From positions 62,001-126,000 of the forward strand of contig NZ_FRAP01000010.1 of the NCBI RefSeq assembly GCF_900142365.1: 64,000 nt of DNA. The letters are read 5' to 3'. The translations under genes were made by a program, and so were the position numbers. Source of the DNA: Pseudonocardia thermophila. GTDB lineage: Bacteria; Actinomycetota; Actinomycetes; Mycobacteriales; Pseudonocardiaceae. A model generated the notes under the pieces. It did not search any database, was not told the origin of the DNA, and saw only the letters and a program-made list of their open reading frames with translations. Of the stretch, positions 33,473 through 41,920 are shown in pieces. Numbering within the stretch: position 1 is the first letter of the stretch; each line of letters begins with the position of its first letter.

Positions 33473-34464
33473 CACGGCACCAGCAGGACCCGGCCGAACG
33501 GCTGGTCCTCGACGACCCGCTGCTGCGCCTCCCCGGCCTGCTCCAGCGGGAGGACTTCGGCGACCCGCGGCGTGATCTGCTTGCGCGCGGCGAGATCGAG
33601 CAGCCGCTCGTTCGCCTCCCGGATCCGCTCCGGGGTGAACAGCGTGAACATGAACCCCTTGATCTGAGCGCCCCGCCAGATCAGGTACGTCAGCTCCACC
33701 GTCGCGGTCGTGCCCGCCGTGTAGCCGACCGAGACGAGGACCCCGCGATCCGCGAGCGACAGCACGAGATCACCGGTCAGCGGACCGCCGATCCCGTCGA
33801 CCACGACGTCCACACCGTGGCCGGCGGTCAGGCGGAGGACAGCGTCGCGCAGGTCCTCCGCGGTCGGGTCGACGATCTGCGCGAGCCCGGCCTCCCGGGC
33901 CGCACGGACCCGCTCCGCGCCCCGGGCCGTCGAGATCACGGTCCCCGCACCGAGGACCCGGGCGATCTCGACGGTCGCCGACCCCACGGCTCCGGCGTAC
34001 CCGGGCGCGAGCACCCGTGCCCCCGGCGCGAGGGGCGCCAGTTCGGTGAGGGCGAGGTAAGCGGTGAGGTAGCCCGATCCGGCGGCCATCGCAGCGGCCG
34101 TGTGGTCGTCGACGCCGTCGGGCAGCGCGACGAGGCTCTCCGCCGGCACCGCGATGCGTTCGCGCCACAGGCCGTCTCGGCTCGTCCCGAAGCCCCACCC
34201 GGTGACCAGCACCCGGCTACCCGGCTGCCAGGACGACGTGCCCGGGTCGACGACCTCGCCGACGCCGGTCGCGCCCGGGACCAGCGGCAGCGGCTTGAGC
34301 ATGCTGTCCGGCAGGACGCCGGCCCGGACCTTGTCGTCGAGCGGACTCACGCCGGCGGCGAGGATCCGGACGACGACCTCGCCCGGCCCGGGCGCGGGCT
34401 CCGGGACCTCGTCGACCACGAGGCGGTCGAACCCGCCGTGGGCGTGGAAGCGCACAGCTCTCAT
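33472..34464 (-). CDS. MDR-type zinc-free NADPH:quinone/enoyl reductase
   Basis: 330 aa. The MDR opening MRAVRFHAHGGFDRLVVDEV is followed by a GroES-like half (GVSPLDDKVRAGVL) and a Rossmann half with APGYAGAVGSATVEIARVLG and VDVVVDGIGGPL. It lacks the structural-zinc cysteines, which fits quinone oxidoreductase-type members. The start has a GAGGAG ribosome site. The divergent Rrf2 regulator and the shared operator at 34489 suggest induction by an electrophile or by the island's substrate. Confidence 0.92.
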   Translation of the reverse strand: MRAVRFHAHGGFDRLVVDEVPEPAPGPGEVVVRILAAGVSPLDDKVRAGVLPDSMLKPLPLVPGATGVGEVVDPGTSSWQPGSRVLVTGWGFGTSRDGLWRERIAVPAESLVALPDGVDDHTAAAMAAGSGYLTAYLALTELAPLAPGARVLAPGYAGAVGSATVEIARVLGAGTVISTARGAERVRAAREAGLAQIVDPTAEDLRDAVLRLTAGHGVDVVVDGIGGPLTGDLVLSLADRGVLVSVGYTAGTTATVELTYLIWRGAQIKGFMFTLFTPERIREANERLLDLAARKQITPRVAEVLPLEQAGEAQQRVVEDQPFGRVLLVP

Positions 34465-34488
34465 GCAGTTCTCCTCGACTGCTAGGGT

Positions 34489-34505
34489 GTAATCTGTTTA
34501 GTTAC
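34489..34505. promoter_or_regulatory. GTAAC-N7-GTTAC operator, site 1
   Basis: GTAATCTGTTTAGTTAC lies between the divergent MDR reductase and Rrf2 genes (24 bp from one start, 14 bp from the other). It matches two further sites at 37704 and 37768, and is flanked by one extra T and A to give TGTAA...TTACA. Confidence 0.65.
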
Positions 34506-34519
34506 ATCAGGAGGCGAGC

Positions 34520-34990
34520 ATGGCCGCGAACAGCAGACTGACGGTCGCGGCGCACGCACTGGCCTGGATGGCGCTGGTGCGCCGCAACAGCGACGAGTAC
34601 GTCACCTCCGAGCGGATCGCGGCCAGCGTCAACACCAACCCCGTCGTGATCCGCCGGGCGATCGGCAGGCTGCGCGACGCCGGGATCGTCGAGGTCCAGC
34701 GGGGTGCGGGCGCCGGGTGCCGCCTCGCGCGGCCGCCGGAGTCGATCACCCTCCGCGAGGTGTACGACGCGGTCGCCGACGAGCCGCTGTTCGGCTTCCA
34801 CGCCCGCCGGCCCAACCAGGGCTGCCCCGTCGGGCGCGGCATCCAGCCCGCGCTCGCCAAGGTGTACGACGGCGTCGACGCCGCGGTGCGCGCCGAGCTG
34901 GCGCGGACGACGATCGCCGACCTGCTCATCGACGTCCTCGCCTCCGCGTGGCGGAGCACGGTGGCCGAGCCGGCGTCCGATCCCGCCTGA
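34520..34990 (+). CDS. Rrf2 family transcriptional regulator
   Basis: 156 aa, with GGAGG before the ATG. The winged helix is LTVAAHALAWMALVRRNSDE, VTSERIAASVNTNPVVIRRA and LRDAGIVEVQRGAGAGCRLA, which is typical of Rrf2. It has only single cysteines (GAGAGCRL and NQGCPVG), not the three-cysteine cluster of IscR/NsrR, so a thiol switch or non-cluster ligand is more likely than an iron-sulfur sensor. It probably represses itself, the divergent reductase/hydratase genes and the ligase/BKACE and symporter genes through the three matching palindromes. Confidence 0.9.
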   Translation: MAANSRLTVAAHALAWMALVRRNSDEYVTSERIAASVNTNPVVIRRAIGRLRDAGIVEVQRGAGAGCRLARPPESITLREVYDAVADEPLFGFHARRPNQGCPVGRGIQPALAKVYDGVDAAVRAELARTTIADLLIDVLASAWRSTVAEPASDPA

Positions 34991-35000
34991 CGGTCACCGC

Positions 35001-36014
35001 TCACCGGGCCACCGCGCGCGGTGCGATCCCGGTGAGTGCGCGGTACTCCGCGTGGCTCGCGATCGGCCGGCCCGTGGCGGACGAGATCGCTCGCGCCACC
35101 GACAGGGCCTGCGCGTTCGACTCGAGCCGGTCGTCGCGGTGCGGCCAGAGCCAGTAGGTGTCCTCCATGCCGACCCGGATGTGCAGGCCGAGCGAGGCGG
35201 CCAGCGTCGCCAGGAGCATCGACGCGCGGCCCGCCGCGCAGACCAGGATCACCGCGCCCGGGTCGACGTCTCGGATCGTGCCCGTCACCCGCAGCAGGCC
35301 CTCGGCCATCTGCCGGGGGTTGTCCATCGGCATGCAGCCCGGCAGCGCGGGCAGGACGAGCCAGACGGCGGGCGTTGCCACCACGCCGCTGCGCAGCAGG
35401 AAGCGGTCGGCGTTCGAGACGTCCGCGTCGGTGTAGACCGCGATCTCGGGGGCGAGGCCGTGCTCGACGACCAGGCGGGCCTTCTCCATGAGGACCGCCG
35501 CCGGCTTGGCGAACAGCGAGTCCCCGACGTGCGTCGCGGTGGCGTTCAGCGGTGCGGCGTCGAGCAGCCCGGACGCGAGGACCCGCTGCATCTCCCGCCA
35601 CTCCCCGGACAGCGCGGGGACCAGGCACCCGTCCACGGCGAGCTGCGGGAACTGCGCCCGCAGCGGCCGGACGACCTCGGCGAACCGTTCGTACGAGAGC
35701 GCGTTGTACCCGCGGTCGTCGCGGACGTGGACGTGGATCGTGCTCGCTCCGGCTGCCACCTCGGCCGCCGAGGCCCGGATCTCGTCCGGGGTGATCGGCT
35801 GGTGCGGGTTCTGCGCCTTGCGGAAGAACGCCCCGGTGACCGCGACCGAGACGATCAGCTTCTCGGAGAGGTCCCAGCGCTCGGACACCGCGGCGTCGTG
35901 GAAACTGGTCCGCTCCAGGTCGAGGATGTCCGGCGCCCCGTAGGGCCGCCAGATCATGCGCTCCTGCTCGCGCCGCACGCTCGCCGCGATCCGTGCCCAG
36001 TCGACGCGGGTCAT
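35001..36014 (-). CDS. BKACE family beta-keto acid cleavage enzyme
   Basis: 337 aa. The zinc-binding HVH motif is at 94-96 in STIHVHVRDDRGYN, and the late GMEDTYWLWPH segment is the usual GxEDN-like motif. This family condenses a beta-keto acid with acetyl-CoA and splits it into acetoacetate plus a new acyl-CoA (as in 3-keto-5-aminohexanoate or dehydrocarnitine cleavage). The extended N-terminus (residues 1-50) with MIWRPYGAPDILDLERT is longer than in the Kce prototype. Its start overlaps the ligase stop (ATGA), so both are co-translated. The beta-keto substrate is not predictable. Confidence 0.9.
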   Translation of the reverse strand: MTRVDWARIAASVRREQERMIWRPYGAPDILDLERTSFHDAAVSERWDLSEKLIVSVAVTGAFFRKAQNPHQPITPDEIRASAAEVAAGASTIHVHVRDDRGYNALSYERFAEVVRPLRAQFPQLAVDGCLVPALSGEWREMQRVLASGLLDAAPLNATATHVGDSLFAKPAAVLMEKARLVVEHGLAPEIAVYTDADVSNADRFLLRSGVVATPAVWLVLPALPGCMPMDNPRQMAEGLLRVTGTIRDVDPGAVILVCAAGRASMLLATLAASLGLHIRVGMEDTYWLWPHRDDRLESNAQALSVARAISSATGRPIASHAEYRALTGIAPRAVAR

Positions 36015-37663
36015 CGCACGTCCTCGCGGCCCGCGGCGACCGCCGCACCGCCGATCGGGCGCAGCCGGCCCGCGTGGAAGTCGGCTCGCAGCGCCTTCTT
36101 GTCGATCTTCCCCACGCTCGTGCGCGGGAGGTCGGTGACCGCCGTCCACGACTGCGGCACCCACCAGCGGGGCACGGCAGCGGCCAGGTGCGCGCCGAGC
36201 GCCTCGACGTCGAGGACCGCGCCGGGGCGCAGGACGACGCACGCGAACGGGCGCTCGTCCCATCGCGGATCGGGGATGCCGATGACCGCCGCCTCCACGA
36301 CGTCGGGGTGACCGGCCAGCAGTTCCTCCAGCCGCACCGAGGAGATCCACTCGCCGCCGGACTTGATCACGTCCTTCACCCGGTCGGTGATCCGCACGAA
36401 CCCGCTGGGTTCGATCACCGCGAGATCGCCGGTGCGCAGCCAGCCGTCGTGGAACCTGTCCGCAGCGTCGCGCTCGTAGTACCGCGCGGTGATCCACGGC
36501 CCGCGGACCTCGAGCTCACCCACGCTCGTGCCGTCGGCCGGGAGAACGGCCCCGGCCTCGTCCGCGATGCGGACCTCGGTCAGCGGCACCGGCCGCCCCG
36601 CCTTCACCGTCCACTCGGTCTCCGAGCCGGGGGCCGCAGACCGGGGCGGGGCGGAGATCAGGACCATCGGGCTGGTCTCGGTCATCCCCCACGCCTGGAC
36701 GACCCGGACGCCGTGCCGCCGCTGAAGCCGTTCGACGAGCGCCGCGGACGGAGCGGAGCCGCCGAGGAACAGGATCTCGATCGACGAGAGGTCGGCGCCG
36801 ATGGCCTCGGCGTGGTCGGCGATCGCGGACCAGACCGCCGGCACGCCGCCGCTGACGGTCGGCCGCTCCGCGGTGATGAGCCGGCACACGTCCGCCGGCT
36901 GCATCGACCGGCCGGGCAGCACCAGGTCCGCCCCGACCATCCACCCGACGTGCGGCAGGCCCCAACCGTTCACGTGGAACAGCGGGACCACCACGAGGAA
37001 CCGGTCGTGGTCGGAGAGGAACTTCCCGACCGAGCCCGCGAACGCGAGTGCGTGCAGCACGGTCGAACGGTGGCTGTAGGCGACCCCCTTCGGGTCGCCC
37101 GTCGTGCCGGTCGTGTAGCAGAGGGCGGCGGCGCTGCGTTCGTCGACGTCCGGCCAGTCGACGAGCGGGGTCGCGGAAGCCAGGAGGTCCTCGTACCCGA
37201 CCTGCGGAACGGGCAACCGGTCGTGGGTCGGGGAGTCGCCGATCGTCACGATCCGCTCCACCGAACCCAGCCGTGGCGCCACCGGAGCGAGCACGTCGAG
37301 CAGCTCGTCGTCGACGATCAGCACCCGGTCCTGCGCGTGGTCGATGACTTCGGCGAGCTGGTCGAGCTGGAGCTTGGTGTTCACCGTGTGCAGGACGGCG
37401 CCCATGCCCGGGATCCCGAGGTAGGCCTCGACGTACTCCTGGACGTTGGCGGCCAGCACGCCGACCCGGTCGCCGGGGCCCACGCCGAGTTCCCGCAGAC
37501 CGCCGGCGAGGGCTCGGGCGCGGCGGGCCACCTCGGCGAACGGGGTGCGCCGCTGTCCGGTGGGCGTCCACGTGACGACCTCGCTGTCCGGGAAGAGGTC
37601 CCGGCCGCGGATCAGGAGTCTGCCCACGGTCAGGGGCATGTCGCTCATGGTGCTGTCGGTCAT
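36011..37663 (-). CDS. Acyl-CoA ligase (AMP-binding, medium/long-chain type)
   Basis: 550 aa from the ATG at 37663, which follows a GAGGGAG ribosome site; a longer open frame reaches past the operator and is rejected. Motifs are CYTTGTTGDPKGVAYSHRS (P-loop), QAWGMTETSPMV (A5), GWLRTGDLAVIEPSGFV, RVKDVIKSGGEWIS and the catalytic Lys in RTSVGKIDKKALR. It closely follows the fatty-acyl ligase plan (FHVNGWGLPH). It should activate the acid imported by the divergent symporter. It is followed by the BKACE gene in the same transcript. Confidence 0.93.
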   Translation of the reverse strand: MTDSTMSDMPLTVGRLLIRGRDLFPDSEVVTWTPTGQRRTPFAEVARRARALAGGLRELGVGPGDRVGVLAANVQEYVEAYLGIPGMGAVLHTVNTKLQLDQLAEVIDHAQDRVLIVDDELLDVLAPVAPRLGSVERIVTIGDSPTHDRLPVPQVGYEDLLASATPLVDWPDVDERSAAALCYTTGTTGDPKGVAYSHRSTVLHALAFAGSVGKFLSDHDRFLVVVPLFHVNGWGLPHVGWMVGADLVLPGRSMQPADVCRLITAERPTVSGGVPAVWSAIADHAEAIGADLSSIEILFLGGSAPSAALVERLQRRHGVRVVQAWGMTETSPMVLISAPPRSAAPGSETEWTVKAGRPVPLTEVRIADEAGAVLPADGTSVGELEVRGPWITARYYERDAADRFHDGWLRTGDLAVIEPSGFVRITDRVKDVIKSGGEWISSVRLEELLAGHPDVVEAAVIGIPDPRWDERPFACVVLRPGAVLDVEALGAHLAAAVPRWWVPQSWTAVTDLPRTSVGKIDKKALRADFHAGRLRPIGGAAVAAGREDVR

Positions 37664-37703
37664 CGGCTCCCTCGACGCTGTCGCTCGGTGACGCGAATTT
37701 GTT

Positions 37704-37720
37704 GTAACAGTTGCTGTTAC
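37704..37720. promoter_or_regulatory. GTAAC-N7-GTTAC operator, site 2
   Basis: GTAACAGTTGCTGTTAC is a perfect palindrome 41 bp upstream of the acyl-CoA ligase start. It is the best-conserved of the three sites. Confidence 0.7.
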
Positions 37721-37752
37721 GGCAAGTTGCAGCATAGAGCATGTGTCAGCGC

Positions 37753-37784
37753 TTGACATAGATAGACGTAACAGATTTAGTTTC
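37753..37784 (+). promoter_or_regulatory. Promoter with overlapping operator (site 3) for the symporter gene
   Basis: TTGACA (37753-37758) and TTTAGT (37776-37781) are 17 bp apart, a near-consensus sigma-70 promoter pointing at the symporter gene. The operator-like GTAACAGATTTAGTTTC (37768-37784) covers the -10, exactly where a repressor would act. Confidence 0.65.
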
Positions 37785-37890
37785 GACTCCCTGGGTTCCG
37801 CGGGTGATCGCGACGCCGTGCGGACCGACTCGCAGGCGCGGTCGCGCGCCTTCGTCATCCCCGAAGACGGGTGCTCCGAGGAGGCTCGAC

Positions 37891-39192
37891 GTGGAATCTC
37901 CGCTACCTGATCCGGTCCGGACCCGCGAGATGGCCCTGCCGCGCCGCCGCGGTGTCGTCGCCGTCTGCATCGGCAACGCGATCGAGTGGTTCGACTGGTC
38001 GCTCTACGCGGTGCTCGCGCCGGTGTTCGCGACCACGTTCTTCAGCCCCGACGACCCCTACTCGGCACTGCTGTCGACCTTCGGTGTCTTCATGGTCGGT
38101 TTCCTCGCCCGTCCGGTGGGCGGGTTCCTCTTCGGCGTGCTCGCCGACCGGCGCGGCCGGCGGGTGTCGCTGGCCGCCACGATGCTCCTGACCGGGCTCG
38201 GCAGCTGCGTGATCGCGCTCGCTCCGACGTACGAGCAGGTCGGCCTCGGTGCCTCGATCGCGCTCGTCGCCGGGCGGGTCGTGCAAGGCCTCGGGTTCGG
38301 CGGGGAGGCGCCGGCCTCCTACGCCTACATCGCAGAGCTCGCGCCGCGCGCCAGGCGAGGGCTGTGGTCCAGCGGTACCGGCGTGGGCATCGCCGCCGGT
38401 TCGCTCGCCGCGACCCTGCTCGGCCTGCTGTTCTCCCTCGCGCTGACCCCTGATCAGGTCGCGACCTGGGGATGGCGGGCTGCGTTCCTGCTCGCCGGCG
38501 GCATCGGGCTGTACGCGGTGTACCTGCGGCGACGGCTGGCGGAGAGCGCGCAGTTCCTCGCCGCGCACGCGGACGGCGGTGAGGACCGGCCGGTCGCGGT
38601 GCTGCAGGTGCTTCGTGCGCACCGCACGCGTGTACTGCAGGTGCTGGGCATCGCCACCGGCGCCGTCGCCGTCTTCTACTACTGGATCGCCTTCGTCCCG
38701 GCGTACGCCGTCTCGGCGATGCACCACCCTGCTGCGCAGGTCCAGCTGGGCGGAGTGGTCGCCCAGCTCACGCTGATCGCGGCTCTGCCCATCGCCGGGA
38801 TGCTCTCCGACCGGCTCGGGCGCAAGCGGATGGCCTACGTGATGGGGAGCGGGTTCATCCTGCTCGCGTTCCCCCTCGACGCGCTCGTGCGCCAGGGCGG
38901 ATGGCAGTTCGTGCTCGCCGTGGTCGTCGCGGCCCTGCTGATCAGCTGCACCCTCGGCCCGTTCGGTGCGATGCTCGTCGAGCAGTTCCCCGCAGCGGTC
39001 CGCGGCACGGCCATCGCCGTTCCGTACACGATCGCGACGACGGTGGCCGGCGCCGTCCCGTACGTCGGGACGTGGTTGACCGGCGTCGGTGCCCACGACG
39101 TGCTCGTCGTGATCGTCACCGGGCTCGTCGCGCTCACGCTCGCCGCGTACGCCGCGCTCCCGGAGACCGCCCGCAGCGAGCTGCAGGTGTGA
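37891..39192 (+). CDS. MHS-family metabolite:H+ symporter
   Basis: 433 aa from the GTG at 37891, which has GAGGAG 7 nt upstream. The MHS signature is at the first helix (GNAIEWFDWSLYAVLAPVFA), then RPVGGFLFGVLADRRGRR (motif A) and GRVVQGLGFGGEAPASYAYI. Twelve helices are expected. Relatives carry shikimate, alpha-ketoglutarate, betaine or other organic acids into the cell with protons. Divergent to the acyl-CoA ligase and under the same operator type, it is the likely uptake system of the island. Confidence 0.92.
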   Translation: MESPLPDPVRTREMALPRRRGVVAVCIGNAIEWFDWSLYAVLAPVFATTFFSPDDPYSALLSTFGVFMVGFLARPVGGFLFGVLADRRGRRVSLAATMLLTGLGSCVIALAPTYEQVGLGASIALVAGRVVQGLGFGGEAPASYAYIAELAPRARRGLWSSGTGVGIAAGSLAATLLGLLFSLALTPDQVATWGWRAAFLLAGGIGLYAVYLRRRLAESAQFLAAHADGGEDRPVAVLQVLRAHRTRVLQVLGIATGAVAVFYYWIAFVPAYAVSAMHHPAAQVQLGGVVAQLTLIAALPIAGMLSDRLGRKRMAYVMGSGFILLAFPLDALVRQGGWQFVLAVVVAALLISCTLGPFGAMLVEQFPAAVRGTAIAVPYTIATTVAGAVPYVGTWLTGVGAHDVLVVIVTGLVALTLAAYAALPETARSELQV

Positions 39193-39197
39193 CGCGA

Positions 39198-39254
39198 CGA
39201 GAACGACGTCGGCGTGATCGAGTCGGCCCGTTGATCACGGCGACGTCGTTCTCG
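39198..39254. terminator. Bidirectional terminator hairpin
   Basis: The 22-nt arms 39198-39219 and 39233-39254 pair with a single mismatch around a 13-nt loop. It lies in the 77-bp gap between the convergent symporter and luciferase-like genes and can stop transcription from both sides. The outer arm begins CGAGAACGACGTCG. Confidence 0.85.
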
Positions 39255-39269
39255 ACGAGGTCTCCGTGC

Positions 39270-40169
39270 TCATCGTGACCGGCGGATCTCCCGCACCTGC
39301 GCCCGCACGGCCGGGACGACCTGGGAGCTGAACACCTCCAGCTGGCTGCGGGTGTGCCCGAGCGGCCAGTAGACGAAGGTGTCGTAGCCGAGATCGGTGG
39401 CCCACGAGCTCAGCGTGTCGGCCCACAGCTGCGCGTCGCCGATCAGACCGGTGCCCCGCGCGGCGTTGCCGATGTAGCCGATGACGTTGTAGATCCGGCG
39501 CACATCGGACGGATCGCGGCCGACGGAGCGGGCGGCGTCGTCGATGAGCTCCTGCCGCCAGAGCACCTCCTCCGGCGGTACGTAGATGTTCAGCGGCGAG
39601 ACCCAGCCGTCGCTGGCCCGACCGACGACGCCGAGCATGCGCCGGTGCTGGGCGCCCAGGTAGACGTTGGGCCGTGGGTCGGCCACCGGGCCGGCCTGGT
39701 AGCCCTCGATGCGGTGCTCGGTGCTGAGCAACCGCACCTTCCCGCCCTCGAGGGCGTGGCGCAGTACGTGCAGCGACTCCTCGGTGTAGGTGATCGTCTG
39801 GCCCGGGGTGCGCCGCTGTCCGCCCATCGACGTGATGCCCTGCGGGAAGCCGCCGCCGCCGACACCGAGATCGATGCGCCGGCCGGTGAGCACGGCGAGG
39901 CTCGCCGCGGTCTTGGCGGCCATCGTCGGCGGACGCAGCGCCAGGTCCAGCACGTCGGTGAACAGTCCGATGCGCTCGGTGCGCAGTGCGACGGCCTCGA
40001 GCAGGCTCAGCGTGTCGAGGTAATCGGGCTGGTAGGGGTGGTCCTGCACCGCGACGAAGTCGAGGCCCGCGGCCTCGGCGTCCCTGGCGAGCTCGTACGC
40101 CTCGGCGAGCCGGGGGACGGAGGGATCGAGGGAGACCCCGAAGCGGAGTTCGTGTCCGTAGTCGGTCAT
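39270..40169 (-). CDS. Luciferase-like (LLM class) flavin oxidoreductase
   Basis: 299 aa from the ATG at 40169. The TIM-barrel monooxygenase plan is visible: AEAYELARDAEAAGLDFVAVQDHP split over two strands, RTERIGLFTDVLDLALRPP, LTGRRIDLGVGGGGFP and VYLGAQHRRMLGVVGRASDG. Members use FMN or F420. It is divergent from an HxlR regulator 65 bp away with a palindrome between them, so it is probably induced by a reactive compound. The substrate is unknown. Confidence 0.9.
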   Translation of the reverse strand: MTDYGHELRFGVSLDPSVPRLAEAYELARDAEAAGLDFVAVQDHPYQPDYLDTLSLLEAVALRTERIGLFTDVLDLALRPPTMAAKTAASLAVLTGRRIDLGVGGGGFPQGITSMGGQRRTPGQTITYTEESLHVLRHALEGGKVRLLSTEHRIEGYQAGPVADPRPNVYLGAQHRRMLGVVGRASDGWVSPLNIYVPPEEVLWRQELIDDAARSVGRDPSDVRRIYNVIGYIGNAARGTGLIGDAQLWADTLSSWATDLGYDTFVYWPLGHTRSQLEVFSSQVVPAVRAQVREIRRSR

Positions 40170-40220
40170 GGGCCTGAGTGTCGACACGGCCGCCGACGTT
40201 GCCCAGCGCGCCGTTAGGCG

Positions 40221-40235
40221 CTTACACTTCGTAAG
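40221..40235. promoter_or_regulatory. Putative HxlR operator overlapping a start codon
   Basis: CTTACACTTCGTAAG is a CTTAC-N5-GTAAG palindrome whose last base is the G of the HxlR gene's GTG start. A second, overlapping palindrome is CACTTCGTAAGTG. It lies 51 bp upstream of the divergent luciferase-like gene. Confidence 0.55.
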
Positions 40236-40606
40236 TGACTTCCAATCCGAAGGCCGCGCACGACACGAGCATCGATGCGGAGGCCTGCCAGGCGTTCCAG
40301 CACACCATCGAGCGGGTCGGCAAGCGCTGGAGCGGCGCGATCCTGCTCGCGGCCACTCGCGGCGCGCGCCGGTTCGGCGAGTTCCGCCGGATGGTGCCCG
40401 GCATCTCCGACCGCGTCCTCGCGCAGCGCCTGCGCGAGCTGGAGGCGCTCGACCTCATCGAGCGCGAGGTGATCCCGACGATGCCGGTGCAGGTGATCTA
40501 CCGGCCCACGCCGGAGGGTGCCCAGTTGATGGCCGCCCTGCAGCCGCTCGTCCACTGGGGGCTGCAGCACGGGCCCGCCGACGTGGACGAGGGCGTGGTG
40601 GCGTAG
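40235..40606 (+). CDS. HxlR family transcriptional regulator
   Basis: 123 aa from a GTG with no ribosome site, so the mRNA is probably leaderless. The winged helix is IERVGKRWSGAILLAATRGA, RRFGEFRRMVPGISDRVLAQ and RLRELEALDLIEREVIP. A single Cys (EACQAF, near residue 17) sits where HxlR/YodB-type thiol sensors have theirs, so redox or electrophile sensing is plausible. It likely controls the divergent luciferase-like oxidoreductase. Confidence 0.9.
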   Translation: MTSNPKAAHDTSIDAEACQAFQHTIERVGKRWSGAILLAATRGARRFGEFRRMVPGISDRVLAQRLRELEALDLIEREVIPTMPVQVIYRPTPEGAQLMAALQPLVHWGLQHGPADVDEGVVA

Positions 40607-40611
40607 CCGGG

Positions 40612-41850
40612 TCAGGCCGGCTCGGCCGCGGGCACGTGGTCCTCCGCGTCGAGATCGGCCAGCTGCCACGGTCGCACGACGGCCAGCAGCACGACGAGAC
40701 CGAGCAGCAGGCTCCCGGTCATCGCTGCGGCCATGGCGACCGAGTCGTTCCCGAGCGCGCCGACGAGCGGCGAGATCGCTGCGCCCACGCCGAACTGAGC
40801 GGCGCCCAGCAGCGCGGCGGCGGTGCCGGCGGCCCCGCCGTGCCGGCCCATCGCCAGGGCCTGGCCGTTCGGGGTCGCGAGACCGACGAAGAACAGCGTG
40901 CCCCACAGCGGCAGGACGATGCCGGCGAAACCGAGACCACTCAGCGCCGAGGTGAGGACGGCGGTCGCGCTGACGGCTCCGCCCACCAGGGCGACCACGA
41001 CGAGCCTGCGCGGCTCGAACCGCCGCAGCAGCCACGCGTTGAGCTGTGAAGCGCTGATGATGAACACGGCGCACGCGCCGAACAGCAGCCCGTACTGCTG
41101 CTCGTCGAGGCCGAACTCCTGCTGGAACACGAACGACGAGCCGGCGATGTAGGCGAACATCGCGGCGAAGTTCAGCCCGGCCATCAGGACCAGCCCGACG
41201 TACGCGCGGTCGCGCAGCAGACGGCCGACCGTCTGCACCACCGATCGCGCCCCCGCCGGGCGCCGCCGCTCGACGGGCAGCGTCTCCGGCAGCAGGAACA
41301 GAGCAGTGGGCAGCAGCAGGAGCCCGTAGACGGCGAGCGCGACGAACACCCCGCGCCACGACGTCACGGCGAGCAGCCAGCCGCCCAGTGTGGGCGCGAG
41401 CACCGGCGCGACGCCCAGCACGAGGACGAGCCGCGACATCAGGGTAGCCGCGGCGCGCCCGCTGTAGAGGTCGCGCACGATCGCCATCGCGACCACGGAT
41501 CCAGCGGCCGCGCCGACCCCCTCCAGCACGCGCAGCACCCCGAGCACGGCGATGTTCGGGGCGAGCGCGCACAGCACCGACGACGCGACGTGGAGCGTCA
41601 CCCCGGCCAGCAGCGGCTTGCGCCGCCCCATCGCGTCGGACATCGGCCCGATCGCGAGCTGCCCGAACGCCAGTCCCAGCAGTGTGCCGGTGATGGTCAG
41701 CTGCGTGAGGCTCGGTGCGGCCCGCAGATCGTCGACCATGGCCGGCAGCGCCGGCAGGTACATGTCGATCGTGGCCGGGCCGAGCGCCACCAGTGATCCG
41801 AGGAGCAGGATGAGGGTCAGGCGGCGGGGTGCGGACGGCGCAGGACTCAC
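40612..41850 (-). CDS. Bcr/CflA-type multidrug MFS transporter
   Basis: 412 aa from the GTG at 41850, the last start before the first helix; the frame is open further upstream but has no good start. Twelve helices are visible, with DHA1 Bcr features: ATIDMYLPALPAMVDDLRA, GPMSDAMGRRKPLLAGV (motif A) and VLGVAPVLAPTLGGWLL (motif C). It exports drugs such as bicyclomycin or sulfathiazole by proton antiport in relatives. It is convergent with the HxlR gene, 5 bp apart. Confidence 0.93.
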   Translation of the reverse strand: MSPAPSAPRRLTLILLLGSLVALGPATIDMYLPALPAMVDDLRAAPSLTQLTITGTLLGLAFGQLAIGPMSDAMGRRKPLLAGVTLHVASSVLCALAPNIAVLGVLRVLEGVGAAAGSVVAMAIVRDLYSGRAAATLMSRLVLVLGVAPVLAPTLGGWLLAVTSWRGVFVALAVYGLLLLPTALFLLPETLPVERRRPAGARSVVQTVGRLLRDRAYVGLVLMAGLNFAAMFAYIAGSSFVFQQEFGLDEQQYGLLFGACAVFIISASQLNAWLLRRFEPRRLVVVALVGGAVSATAVLTSALSGLGFAGIVLPLWGTLFFVGLATPNGQALAMGRHGGAAGTAAALLGAAQFGVGAAISPLVGALGNDSVAMAAAMTGSLLLGLVVLLAVVRPWQLADLDAEDHVPAAEPA

Positions 41851-41920
41851 CTCAGCGTCAATGCGCCCCGCTTCCGTGCTGTTCCCGACGCGTCCCCCGA
41901 TGTGATGATCTGCACGCGCG

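Noticed and set aside
36011..37858. Longer acyl-CoA ligase starting upstream of 37663
   Set aside because: It would translate through the GTAAC-N7-GTTAC operators and part of the divergent promoter; the ATG at 37663 has a good GAGGGAG ribosome site.
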